A DNA stretch of 24,823 nt. It comes from a virus. Where the stretch lies: positions 1 through 24,823 of IMG/VR virus record IMGVR_UViG_3300046514_000096; one strand, given 5' to 3'. Shown in pieces: positions 5,610-15,502 of the stretch. How positions within the stretch are numbered: position 1 is the first letter of the stretch; every line of letters starts with the position of its first letter. The notes beneath the pieces were generated by a model, which worked only from the letters and a program-made list of their open reading frames with translations, did no database searches and was not told the DNA's origin. A program made the translations under genes and the position numbers.

Positions 5610-8531
5610 TTAACTGTATTCATAAACGATTGCATAGCCTGATCCACCACCACCACCAGCACCCGCAGATGTACCACCACCACCACCCTGACCTGAATTT
5701 GCAATACCGTTTTGACCAGCACCCGAACTAATGGAACCATTTGGAATGTTCATAGCACTACTTGCGCCACCTGGTATGAGTGCAAGACCGCCAGCTACAC
5801 CACCTTTTGCACCTGGTATGGCGATAGTACCTGTTCCAGCAGCGGGTGCAGCACCAGCCGTATTATTAGAGCCAAAATTACCGCCTTTTGCGACTACAGT
5901 TGTAGTGTTATAAGTAGTATCACCGCCAGCCGTTCCAGCTGTTCCATTATTTGCTGCCTGACCATTTCCGCCCGTTCCAATGGATATGGTGACGTTTCCA
6001 GAAACAATAACATAAGATTCAGAATAGCCACCTGATGCCCCTGCACCACCACCAATCGTTGCGCTAGTACTTGCACCACCACCACCACCACCACCCCATA
6101 ATCTGACAATGGCATGCCCAACGCCAGCAGTTGGTGTATATGTGTTTGATCCACTTGCTGTAAATACCTGTATGCCAATAAATCTTCCAGGGATATTAGT
6201 AATAACAGCGGTTGGTAAAGTTGAGCTAATCGAAGGAGCACCACCAGCACTTGTTACTAACACGCCATTATTAGCAGTAGGTAAATCCGAGATTACATTA
6301 GTAGCTGAAGCATAAAGCAATCTGTTAACAGTTACTGTCAGAGGATAAGTAGCAGTAGAATATGAAACACCTACACCAGCAGTTGAATCAACCTGTAATA
6401 TCTGACCGTTAACTGTACCAACAGGAACTCTTGCATCGACAGTTGAGAATCCAAATAGATCGCCTTTAGTAGTTAAAGGTATTTGATCTATAGGTGCGGA
6501 ACTTACAAAGTTAGTTCCATTGCTCGTCAGCACATTACCAGACGTACCTACAGCACTTGGTAATTCATAAGCAGACCATGCTGGAATCGCATTATTAGCA
6601 GACAACAATACTCTATTTGCTGCAACAGGATTTGCCAGCATACTAGGTACACCACCAGAATCAGTTACAAGAACACCACCAACAGCAGTTGGAAGTCCTA
6701 CAACTGTGTTAGTTGCGCTGGAATATTGAATCTGATTAACCGTAGTAGTTGTTGGATATGTTGCTGTTGTGTATTGCAATCCACTTGCAGTAGCAGAATT
6801 AACCTGCAGTAACTGACCATTGACCGTACCAACTGCGAGTCGAATATCGTTAGTGCCATCATCAACAATCAAGTCACCTTTTGTTGTTGTAGGTGATATG
6901 TTGTTGAACGATATTGTTGGGCTTGCAACATCTAATAGATTTTGCGCTTTCAGTAATACTGCACTAGCAGCAAAGGTAAATTGGCTAAACAAAACTGGAT
7001 CGGTACCAACTGCGACAACAGTAGCCGTTTCAATCCATGAACTACCTGCGTTTACAGTACCATTATTAACAACAATCAAATCGCCAGGCTGAATCTGCGT
7101 TGGTTGATTATAGTCTGTAGCACGCGTTAATACCCAATTGACGGATATCGCATCACCAGCAGTCGTAACAGTGTAAATACCATTCTGCAATGATGAAGCC
7201 TGATTCTTGATTAATACACGCTGACCTACAGGAGGGTTCACACTATCCGCTGCAAATACCGCAAAGGCACCAGCATTCGTTAGTGTTGCGCCAATACCAG
7301 CAGCAGCGTTGTTATAAGTTACTGTGTAAACATTTGAAGGTGTTGTAGCTGCGTAGACTGCAGGTTGTATGGTAAGACCTACAGCAACAGAATCAACGTA
7401 AGCTTTATTTGCTAAGTCACCACCATTTATAGGTGCGGATGATCCAGAAATTAATCCATTGTTAAGATTAATGGGAGCATTAACATTCATGGTGCCACCA
7501 GCTAATGGAAGATAATTTCCAAGTTGACTGGTAACGAATATGCGTGTCGCTGCATCCTGATTTGAAACTGGATCTAGCAGGTTATGAATTGGTTGATTGC
7601 CCATATCAATTGGGCCTGACATGGTTCCACCAGCTGTAGGCAATGCACCTAGAACAGTAGCCATGCCAGCAAAGGATGTTTGAGCTAACAGAGAGCGAGC
7701 TACAGGCGTTAGATCTGTGGTGTTATATACATTAGATGCAATGCTATAGATCATCTTGTCAGCTGCAGTCGTTAAACCATCAATTGACGTTAATGGTGCG
7801 CTGATAGATAAAACACCTGTTGTTGTAGTTGATTTTAGAATACCAGTGGTTAATGCACCAAGAGACTGAGCATTAGGAGCTGCAGCATTTGCTACCTGTA
7901 ATATGAATTTTGCATTTGCTAAATCCTGCACGGTTCCAGAAGGGTTTAATCCAATAAGTGACGCACCTTCGCCGGGATTATGTGATGCAAGCGTAGCAAG
8001 AATATCCTGACTTCCCCCACCAGCAACAGCTGCAGTAATAGCCGTTCCAGCAGGATTCATTACCCAACTTTCGCCAGGGCCAAGTAAAGGTAATATCGTA
8101 TCTCTGGGCGCGCTAATTAAAGCTGAGTAGTTATAACGTGGCCCAATTAATTGATTCACTAACTGCGCTTGTTGATCTACCAGCGTGAGAATACCGAAGT
8201 CATTATTCAGCATGGATGGAACGAAGTTAGTATTTGTATAGAGATTTAATCTATCTGCAGGAGTATCACGAATCATCGTGACAACATCACCTAACGTAGA
8301 AGGCGTGAGTAATGTGACCTCAACTATCCTGCTTAATCCCACAAAGGCTACACTGTAAGCACTGGGTGCAAGTACCTGCGTAACATCATCAGCTTCCACG
8401 TTAGCAGCGCGTGAATAAACTACAACATCTGTTTCTGAGTCTGCAGTCCAGTTAGTTGAATATAAAACCTGACCACCAGTAGCTATGGCCTGAGTGCGCG
8501 GGAGAACATCATTAATTACTACTTGAGTCAT
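5610..8531 (-). CDS. Tail fibre / receptor-binding protein, 973 aa
   Basis: Residues 1-135 form a phage fibre anchor: a beta-rich start (TGGQVLYSTNWTADSETDVVVYSR), then ERLNLYTNTNF-type and DFGILTLVDQQAQL motifs (about 92-124), which I associate with T7-like fibre N-termini that dock to the tail. Residues about 293-380 carry the common fibre repeats LPxAGGTM and DxAxxxYVDS. Between about 545 and 765 a module of about 135-140 residues (TTKGDL ... VGTVNGQxLQV ... TATYP ... GVLVT) occurs twice. Residues about 795-973 are Gly-rich (seven consecutive Gly near 812, GAGGGGGSGYAIVYEYS at the end), like adhesin tips that fold as polyglycine helices. Host binding is the probable role. It lies between the ejection proteins and the terminase end, as in T7-like maps. 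Confidence 0.88.
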   Translation of the reverse strand: MTQVVINDVLPRTQAIATGGQVLYSTNWTADSETDVVVYSRAANVEADDVTQVLAPSAYSVAFVGLSRIVEVTLLTPSTLGDVVTMIRDTPADRLNLYTNTNFVPSMLNNDFGILTLVDQQAQLVNQLIGPRYNYSALISAPRDTILPLLGPGESWVMNPAGTAITAAVAGGGSQDILATLASHNPGEGASLIGLNPSGTVQDLANAKFILQVANAAAPNAQSLGALTTGILKSTTTTGVLSISAPLTSIDGLTTAADKMIYSIASNVYNTTDLTPVARSLLAQTSFAGMATVLGALPTAGGTMSGPIDMGNQPIHNLLDPVSNQDAATRIFVTSQLGNYLPLAGGTMNVNAPINLNNGLISGSSAPINGGDLANKAYVDSVAVGLTIQPAVYAATTPSNVYTVTYNNAAAGIGATLTNAGAFAVFAADSVNPPVGQRVLIKNQASSLQNGIYTVTTAGDAISVNWVLTRATDYNQPTQIQPGDLIVVNNGTVNAGSSWIETATVVAVGTDPVLFSQFTFAASAVLLKAQNLLDVASPTISFNNISPTTTKGDLIVDDGTNDIRLAVGTVNGQLLQVNSATASGLQYTTATYPTTTTVNQIQYSSATNTVVGLPTAVGGVLVTDSGGVPSMLANPVAANRVLLSANNAIPAWSAYELPSAVGTSGNVLTSNGTNFVSSAPIDQIPLTTKGDLFGFSTVDARVPVGTVNGQILQVDSTAGVGVSYSTATYPLTVTVNRLLYASATNVISDLPTANNGVLVTSAGGAPSISSTLPTAVITNIPGRFIGIQVFTASGSNTYTPTAGVGHAIVRLWGGGGGGGASTSATIGGGAGASGGYSESYVIVSGNVTISIGTGGNGQAANNGTAGTAGGDTTYNTTTVVAKGGNFGSNNTAGAAPAAGTGTIAIPGAKGGVAGGLALIPGGASSAMNIPNGSISSGAGQNGIANSGQGGGGGTSAGAGGGGGSGYAIVYEYS

Positions 8532-8548
8532 TTTTTAAACTCCGTATA

Positions 8549-11500
8549 TCACTGTTGCTTTGCTTTATGGGCTGCCTGTCTGGTTTTTGGTAGACTAGTA
8601 TTCTCAATCCATTTATTAACTAAGTTACGTGTCTGCCAACTATAAACAATTGGCGTATTAACTGCGATTCGTTTTAAATCAGTTTTGTTCATTTCACGAC
8701 TAGCTATAGCACCAATAATTCTAGTCATATCATTAGCCATTCCACCTACAGGGCCATTCATTACACCCATCTCAGTTCGACCACGATAACGTTCATTTGT
8801 AACAGCTTCCTGTAAGAACCCACTAGATAGGAAATTGGCTTCCTGATATGCATCACCAAGTATGCTAAATACACCGCCATCTCTAACAGCATTCTGGAAC
8901 ATATGATCTTCTTCCTGCATGGGATCCTGACCTGAAGCAAGCCTTCTGAGTGGATTTTGTGTTGCACCAGCTGCCATCATAAGCATTGTACCTATCAGTT
9001 GACGACCTTCTGCCTGTTGCATTAATGGTGCAAGGAAACGAGTCATACTAGCTAATGCATAGCCTTTGAATAGAAAGATGCTACTGAATATAGGATTATC
9101 CATAGCAAATGGTGCATCGAGTAATCCACGTCTTATGACAGTATCTTTGACTGCGCGATGAATAGCCTGAGACATGATATTTGAAGCTTCCTTATCAGCC
9201 CATTCCCAGTAATAACCAATACCAGCACCTTTAAATGGTTTCTCTTTTCTACCATTCAGGAATCGTTGAGCATATTCTTTAGGATCAATTCCATACTTCA
9301 ATAAATCCTTGTGATCCCTTGGCGAAATCTTTCCTTCCATAAAATCTTTCATGGCTTTCATAATCTTTGAATTAATTACAAATGCTGCCCATCGTTCATT
9401 AAAGTTTTCAACATAATTAGCACCTGTAAAGTTACCGCTGTAATGAGCAAGAGTCTCAAGACCTTTTGTTAATTTACCCTGAACAGGTTCATATGTTTGC
9501 GATGTACCAGTCCAGTTCTTATCTGAGTAAGCCATATTGACATGACGCTGAGAGACATATGCATGAGCTGCATTTTCACGTATTGCTTCGCCTTCCTCAG
9601 TATTTAACATTCCACCAAGATTTTTTAACATGGGGTATAAGCCATCTTTAACAGTAGGCCAGAACCCATGCTTAAATACGATAGCCATCGTGTCCGTACT
9701 CATTGTCCAAGGCAAGAATCCTAACTTTGTAATGACAGCATATAGATTGGCCATGCGTGAATATTCGCGTGCCTTTGCTGAATATTTGTTTTTACCTGTC
9801 ATATTAGCAATTGATAACTCAAGATCATTTTTAGCTCTTTTGTATCTACGACCAAGTTTCAATACTTCCTTATCGTATTTCTTTTTTGCTTTCGTTAATT
9901 CTTTTGGATCTGTAATACCTTCAGTAATACTTTTAAGTTTATTTTTTTCTAACTTATGTTCATTTGCAAAACGAGTGATTAACTCGTCGAATGTTCCGTT
10001 AACCGTTAAGCGATTAAGAACCTTTTTAATTGAATTCTTTCTACCAATGAAATTGCGATAATTCATGACATTAATGGATGGATCAGGATGCAACCAGTTA
10101 TTATCATATAACCATTTATCACTTAACATTAATGTACGCTGAGTAAGTGGGTTTTCTTTATTGCTTCCCATAGCCTTATCCATGATGCTAGCAATGTTAT
10201 CTTCTGCAGTTTGATTAAGTATGGAATCATAATAAGCTTTAGCTGCAGTCAATCTATCAGCTAATGAACCTAGTTCATTACCATATTCTTCACGCATCTT
10301 AAGGCGATTATTTGGATCCTTTAATTCATCTTTGCCAGTCTTTGTGTTTCTGTAATATAGTTCTTGTGGAATTTGTTTGTTATACATCTTTTCATAAATA
10401 GCTTGTTGAGCTTCAAGATGTTTGCCTTGTAGTTCATTTAATTTAGCTTCTTCCTGCTCTATTTGCTGTTGAGCTTTATCTTCTAATTCAGCATGTTTCT
10501 GAGCAGTCTCAACTGTTTTTCCTTTATTTGCAGCCTGTTTCTTTCTGCTTTTTTCATTTTTCAATGCAGTGACAATAGCTTGTTGTTCAGCAACTTGCTT
10601 TTCAATATCTTTAACAGGTTTAAGAATGGCATGAATTGCATTAGCTTCATTTGCAGATACTGCATGTCTATCTTCAACAAGAAGATCAAGATCAGGATTA
10701 TCCCGCAGCATATTCTGAACATCATTATTCATTTGTGATAAACGTTCTTTCATTACTTCAATAGCATCAGAGGATTGTTTTACACTGATATCACCAGCAT
10801 AAATTCTGGATCTTAAAGTGTCTAACTCATCCTGTAATGGTTTTAATTCATTATTAATAGCATCAATTTTAGATTGATGTTTTGCTTTTGTTTCAGGTTT
10901 TACAGCTTTCTTGAGTGCTGACTTAGCCACACTCAATTTTTCATTTATTGGCCTAATTTTATCGTTAAGAGAATTCTCATGCTTGATATCTTTTTCTTCA
11001 GGCTTCTTTTGTTCAGCCTGTCTAATTAATTCAGAATGTTGTTCTTCAGATTTCTTAATAAATTCCTGAAGATTTCTAATGGGTTGCATATGCTGATTGA
11101 TTATCTTATCTTGCTCGCCTAATTCACCAGCTACACCATTAACCCATTCATCTTCATTGAGTTCCATCCTGGCTGTATAATATACACGCGAAAGAAATCC
11201 TTTAGCTGTGCGTGGTTTAAGTATTTTGTCCGAGATGCCATTTAACTTAAGATGTTCAAGATAAAGAGGATCCATTGATTCACGAAACATGACAGCAGCT
11301 TCATTCACTGCAGAAATATCACTCGGCTCTTCTGTGATTAATGCATATTGAACTTCACGACCAAATTCATCACGTGTTACACCACCATCTTTAAAATACT
11401 TTGTAGCAATATCTTTCATTCCAGCAAAGTTTTGGCTTCCTGCTTTCTTTGGGTTAAATTCAACTCCATTACGCTTCATGAATAAACCATCATACTGTGT

Positions 11501-12682
11501 TTTCAATGAAGTATTAGATCCACGAATCATACTCATCATGGTTTCAAAAGGCGTTTCGTTCGGATTGCCTTTCTCAAATCCCATCACATCGAATGAATGT
11601 TCAACAAGGTTGTTTGCATATCCACGAATAGTATCAAATGGTGAAGTAAGCATTCTTATTTTAGGACTAATAACACCACCAGTAAATGATCCAGCCTTAC
11701 CTAATACTTTTCCTACCGTTTCACCAACATAAGGAATGGCATGAATGACATTTTTACTTAATGCAGCATCAAGATATGTTTGTGCCATACTAACTTTTGC
11801 AGCACTTGCATCACCAAGATTATGGATGTTATATCCCTTAACAATACCTTTTGCATCTAACTGTGGTCTTATTTCAAGACCCTGATTCGCTAATTTAAGA
11901 ATATTACGTGCACTATATAATTTAGTAGCTTCAGACGCATACTGGATACCAAGATGTGCGCCCATGAATGCAGTACCCATTAATGTATCTACTGCGGTGC
12001 TAATGGCCCAGTCATATAAATTACCACCAGTTTTTGTAGTTTCAAGAACAGCTTCATGAGATGCGCTTGAGATACCTACACCAGCAACCATCTTTGGAAG
12101 ATTCTGAAGTAATGCCTGAGATACTTTCGCATACTTTAAACCAGTCGCTACTGGAAATAATGATGATGGACTTAAAGCAAATCCAGCACCCCCACCAAGC
12201 AACTGCGCAATCATGCTGCCATTATTAATACGTTCATTATATTCCTGTTGATCGAGAACATAATTGTAACGTCTACGCTGATCCTTTGGGCCAGTAGCAT
12301 CAAGTATGTATTGCATGTTACGTTCGTCTACGCCGATATAAACTGATTTATCATCAGTAGCAGACCAGTTAGGTGGAACAAAATCATCGAGCGGAGAATC
12401 ATCCTGAACCTTTCTGGAAGCAGCTTCACCGACCTGAATAATTTCTTCCTGTTCAGCAAACTTACCGCCTAATGTTCTAAAAAATCCTGCGCCTTCATGT
12501 GATTTTTCAGGCATGGCTTCAGGTGGTTTTTCCTGAAATACACTATGCAATTCCTGATCGAATTTAACATCAACTGGAATAGGTGTTGATCCATCACCTT
12601 GTAATGCAGCATTCAGTGAATTTTTCTGACTTTGTTTTGGTGCAATTTCCTGACCGTTAAATTCATTGATAATAGGATCCAT
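8549..12682 (-). CDS. Large internal virion (DNA ejection) protein, 1377 aa
   Basis: Very long protein next to the fibre gene, where T7 places gp16. The ATG at 12682 was chosen over GTG 12691; GGTGG lies 5 bases upstream and the gene starts 2 bases after the upstream stop. Residues 1-150 are polar. About 155-250 is Gly/Ala-rich and hydrophobic (MIAQLLGGGAGFALSP, AISTAVDTLMGTAFMGAHLG), suiting insertion into the cell envelope. About 530-780 is a highly charged coiled coil (repeated Glu, Gln and Lys). The last ~450 residues are mixed helical with hydrophobic stretches. I see no lytic transglycosylase motif, unlike T7 gp16. It probably forms part of the trans-envelope ejection channel; the assignment rests on position, size and composition. 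Confidence 0.72.
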   Translation of the reverse strand: MDPIINEFNGQEIAPKQSQKNSLNAALQGDGSTPIPVDVKFDQELHSVFQEKPPEAMPEKSHEGAGFFRTLGGKFAEQEEIIQVGEAASRKVQDDSPLDDFVPPNWSATDDKSVYIGVDERNMQYILDATGPKDQRRRYNYVLDQQEYNERINNGSMIAQLLGGGAGFALSPSSLFPVATGLKYAKVSQALLQNLPKMVAGVGISSASHEAVLETTKTGGNLYDWAISTAVDTLMGTAFMGAHLGIQYASEATKLYSARNILKLANQGLEIRPQLDAKGIVKGYNIHNLGDASAAKVSMAQTYLDAALSKNVIHAIPYVGETVGKVLGKAGSFTGGVISPKIRMLTSPFDTIRGYANNLVEHSFDVMGFEKGNPNETPFETMMSMIRGSNTSLKTQYDGLFMKRNGVEFNPKKAGSQNFAGMKDIATKYFKDGGVTRDEFGREVQYALITEEPSDISAVNEAAVMFRESMDPLYLEHLKLNGISDKILKPRTAKGFLSRVYYTARMELNEDEWVNGVAGELGEQDKIINQHMQPIRNLQEFIKKSEEQHSELIRQAEQKKPEEKDIKHENSLNDKIRPINEKLSVAKSALKKAVKPETKAKHQSKIDAINNELKPLQDELDTLRSRIYAGDISVKQSSDAIEVMKERLSQMNNDVQNMLRDNPDLDLLVEDRHAVSANEANAIHAILKPVKDIEKQVAEQQAIVTALKNEKSRKKQAANKGKTVETAQKHAELEDKAQQQIEQEEAKLNELQGKHLEAQQAIYEKMYNKQIPQELYYRNTKTGKDELKDPNNRLKMREEYGNELGSLADRLTAAKAYYDSILNQTAEDNIASIMDKAMGSNKENPLTQRTLMLSDKWLYDNNWLHPDPSINVMNYRNFIGRKNSIKKVLNRLTVNGTFDELITRFANEHKLEKNKLKSITEGITDPKELTKAKKKYDKEVLKLGRRYKRAKNDLELSIANMTGKNKYSAKAREYSRMANLYAVITKLGFLPWTMSTDTMAIVFKHGFWPTVKDGLYPMLKNLGGMLNTEEGEAIRENAAHAYVSQRHVNMAYSDKNWTGTSQTYEPVQGKLTKGLETLAHYSGNFTGANYVENFNERWAAFVINSKIMKAMKDFMEGKISPRDHKDLLKYGIDPKEYAQRFLNGRKEKPFKGAGIGYYWEWADKEASNIMSQAIHRAVKDTVIRRGLLDAPFAMDNPIFSSIFLFKGYALASMTRFLAPLMQQAEGRQLIGTMLMMAAGATQNPLRRLASGQDPMQEEDHMFQNAVRDGGVFSILGDAYQEANFLSSGFLQEAVTNERYRGRTEMGVMNGPVGGMANDMTRIIGAIASREMNKTDLKRIAVNTPIVYSWQTRNLVNKWIENTSLPKTRQAAHKAKQQ

Positions 12683-12684
12683 GA

Positions 12685-14982
12685 TTACCACCCACCCGAT
12701 GGAACAAGATTCTTGTTCACATAAGCTGATCGTATCTTTTGAACATCGGGTTTATAAACAACGAATTGTCCCATCATCGGATTTTCTCGATATAATGGCG
12801 TATATCCATTTGGTGTGCCTAAAACGATATCCCATCCAGCAGTATATGGTTTCATCTGATTGTTAGCTTTTGATAACCACGGATCAGCTTTAATAATAAG
12901 AGGAAAAGTCTCACGTGTACCATTTTTCCAGTGTTTGAATATTCTCATTTCTGATCCAGATTCAGTTTCGGCCTGAGTTTGTTTATTTACAGCAGTTGTG
13001 ATATCAGGATTGCTGAATGCCAGAAAATTACCGGTTAAATTATGTTTTGGATTCTTTGCTGATTGAACTGTATGTCTTGGTTCTACTTCCCAGTAATAAG
13101 GTAGTGATCCAGCATCAAATGCAGCCTTTGTGGATGCGAGTTGATTATTTACAGATTCAATAACATCATCCTGAATAAAGCCAATACCATCATGCGGAAT
13201 ACCAATTACATTCTCTAATGGCATGAATACTGTTTGCTTCTTGCCATTTACATAACTCTGACCATATGTATTTTTGAGTGCTTCAGAAGTCATTGTTTTT
13301 GCAGTTTCAAGGTCGCCTTTTGTTAAGGCAAAATTAGCATGAAGCATGGATTCTGCTTGCTCTACATAACCAAGTGGATCCACAAGATCGGATTTATCAA
13401 CACCACCTAAATCCGTGAAATAAGATATTTTACCATGATCATTTTTAATAGTTCTTATTTGATCCGCCCATGTATCCTCAACAATCTTTTTCTCATCAGG
13501 AGTCTGATTATAAACTGCCTTATACGCTTCTTGAGCTGCCTCTTGAGGAATTTTGCTGCGTCGTAAACTCTGGTACATGTTATACATCGCAACTGATTGA
13601 TCATTTAATCCTTCCAGATTTGCACCCTTTTGTCTTTGGTACATATAAGCAATCGATTTTCCAGCCGATTCAATATCCACTGGATTTGCACTACCTAGTT
13701 TTGCATTAAGTACATGAACATAACCGGGAACCGCACCAGCTGCACTTGCTGCAACTTGTGCCTCTGCTTCATCTCTGCCAAGGTTGGGATTATTCTGTAT
13801 ATAGTTGGATACGATAGTATCAAATGCCTTATTCTTTTGTTCAGGTGTTCCTCTAGGGAATACTTCATTATTAGAGAAACCATTAATGAGTAAATCAGAT
13901 CCAGCTTGTTCAGCATTGAATTTTCTTTTTGCTTTAATATATTCAAGCTGCAGTTTTTCATACTGTAATGGTGAAACTTGACTTTTTAATTCTGTTATTC
14001 TGGTAGCAGGAATGATATTAGGATTTTGTGCAATTTCTTCTTCAAACTTTACAGCCTGAATATTCTGTTCCTGACTTCTTAATCCCTGCAGGAAATTAAT
14101 TTGCTGATTAACAGCCTGACCCACTGCAAGATATTGTTCATTTGTCATACCCTGTCTATCTTCAGATAATACTTTTAGATATTCAGGTAATTTACTTTGT
14201 TTATAAGCTTCAGTTGCACCGAATATATAACGACCATTTAAGTGTGACTGCCATGCAGTTTCTTTTGCAACCCTTGCTTCGTCAGGTGTTAGGTAACGAT
14301 TATTATGACCATTAGTAGCATATTTACTAGCTGCATCTACAGCACGCAATGATCCTTTAAAATCACCTTTAGATGCTAATTCATATGCATTCTGAATATT
14401 TACATGCATACCATTTTTAAGTGTATCTGCCTGATCCTGTCTTTGTTCGCGGATCATCTTTTCTTTGTACTGGGTAGTTTGATTAAGTACTTGTGAACCA
14501 AATGAAGCTTCTAACTGACTTCTAACTTGAACGGGAGCCTGTGCAGATATCTTTGCTAATCCAGTCTGTAATTGATTTTGTGTTTTAGCAATTAGATCAG
14601 GTGTTAGTCTTTGCGATTGAGCCATCTGAACTTGTGCATCTGTTAATAACTTCTCACCTTGTAATGTTAAGGTTGCATGAGCCTGAGTATTATAACTTTC
14701 TTCAAATGTTTTATCGAATTCAGTGAATGAAGGCGTTAGATTACCATGAGGGTTTTTACCTTCCTCATATCCTAATTGTTTCGCCATCTGATTACTTGCT
14801 GATTGAGCGACACTTGCACCAATAGCACTTAATGTATTCTGTGATTCAGCGAACTTCTGGAATGACGATTGAAATTCAGGCGTAGAAGTTTCCTGCACCT
14901 TCACGTTTCGTTGAACGGTAGGAACAGCAGGAGTTCCCCTTACATCAGGTACATTTTTAGAAGGTGTGAATTGATCTGCCAT
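12685..14982 (-). CDS. Internal virion protein (gp15-like position), 765 aa
   Basis: The ATG at 14982 was chosen over GTG 14991; GGTGG lies 5 bases upstream, the same arrangement as for the next gene. The protein is hydrophilic, Gln/Asn-rich and mostly helical (for example QKFAESQNTLSAIGASVAQ), with no membrane segment. It lies between a small 167-aa virion protein and the 1377-aa protein, matching the gp14-gp15-gp16 order of T7-like internal core proteins, which are ejected with the DNA. No catalytic motif seen. The C-terminal part (residues about 640-765) is aromatic-rich and may be a separate domain. Assignment is mainly from context. Confidence 0.7.
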   Translation of the reverse strand: MADQFTPSKNVPDVRGTPAVPTVQRNVKVQETSTPEFQSSFQKFAESQNTLSAIGASVAQSASNQMAKQLGYEEGKNPHGNLTPSFTEFDKTFEESYNTQAHATLTLQGEKLLTDAQVQMAQSQRLTPDLIAKTQNQLQTGLAKISAQAPVQVRSQLEASFGSQVLNQTTQYKEKMIREQRQDQADTLKNGMHVNIQNAYELASKGDFKGSLRAVDAASKYATNGHNNRYLTPDEARVAKETAWQSHLNGRYIFGATEAYKQSKLPEYLKVLSEDRQGMTNEQYLAVGQAVNQQINFLQGLRSQEQNIQAVKFEEEIAQNPNIIPATRITELKSQVSPLQYEKLQLEYIKAKRKFNAEQAGSDLLINGFSNNEVFPRGTPEQKNKAFDTIVSNYIQNNPNLGRDEAEAQVAASAAGAVPGYVHVLNAKLGSANPVDIESAGKSIAYMYQRQKGANLEGLNDQSVAMYNMYQSLRRSKIPQEAAQEAYKAVYNQTPDEKKIVEDTWADQIRTIKNDHGKISYFTDLGGVDKSDLVDPLGYVEQAESMLHANFALTKGDLETAKTMTSEALKNTYGQSYVNGKKQTVFMPLENVIGIPHDGIGFIQDDVIESVNNQLASTKAAFDAGSLPYYWEVEPRHTVQSAKNPKHNLTGNFLAFSNPDITTAVNKQTQAETESGSEMRIFKHWKNGTRETFPLIIKADPWLSKANNQMKPYTAGWDIVLGTPNGYTPLYRENPMMGQFVVYKPDVQKIRSAYVNKNLVPSGGW

Positions 14983-14983
14983 A

Positions 14984-15487
14984 TTAACCACCTACTCCTG
15001 TTAAACCATAACTTCCACCTGAACCGCTAGATGAACCGCTGGTAAATCCGCGGGTTGGAATCTTGTTAATTGCGTTTTGTCTGAATTCATTCCATACATT
15101 ACTTTCATATGTTTTTTGATGTAATTTGGATAGAGTCATACCAGCTTTGAGTCTAGCTTCATTACCTTTCTGATTGATTCGTCTAATACGCTCATCTGCA
15201 TTGAAGTTACCTACAGATTCCTGACCAAACACAAGTGCAGTACCAGCACCACCAGCAGTGCCACGTGCAGCAAATAAAGCAGCCTGAGTACCCATATTCT
15301 TTCTGAGATTGATCATGGCCTGAAGGCTTTCATCTTCAGTCTGTAATCTGGATGATTCAATATTGGATTCAATACCAGCTTGCTCAATATCAGCACCCAT
15401 GCGGGCCATTTTGATTTGATCTTTTTTACCAAGCCAGTCCACTATCATTCCAGACGCTTGCATAGCTAATAAGAAGGCAAATGGCAT
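14984..15487 (-). CDS. Small internal virion protein (gp14-like), 167 aa
   Basis: Begins with a hydrophobic stretch (MPFAFLLAMQASGMIVDWLG), followed by a long polar helix region with the Ala/Gly-rich segment AALFAARGTAGGAGTALVFG (about 88-108), then charged helices and a Gly/Ser-rich tail (GSSSGSGGSYGLTGVGG). This layout is characteristic of the small ejection protein of podoviruses, which enters the outer membrane and forms the outer part of the ejection channel. It lies between the tail nozzle and the larger ejection proteins, as expected. AAGGAAAA precedes the ATG. Confidence 0.75.
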   Translation of the reverse strand: MPFAFLLAMQASGMIVDWLGKKDQIKMARMGADIEQAGIESNIESSRLQTEDESLQAMINLRKNMGTQAALFAARGTAGGAGTALVFGQESVGNFNADERIRRINQKGNEARLKAGMTLSKLHQKTYESNVWNEFRQNAINKIPTRGFTSGSSSGSGGSYGLTGVGG

Positions 15488-15502
15488 TTTCGTTTTCCTT
15501 TT

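Noticed and set aside
5712-6315. Several plus-strand frames and another minus frame across the tail fibre C-terminus
   Set aside because: They are shadows of the Gly-rich codons of the fibre gene; the repeated ACC triplets keep all frames open.
9630-10061. 143-codon plus-strand hydrophobic frame inside the 1377-aa gene
   Set aside because: Antisense to a Lys/Glu-rich coding region, which gives Phe/Leu/Ser-rich frames on the other strand; no ribosome binding site or promoter.
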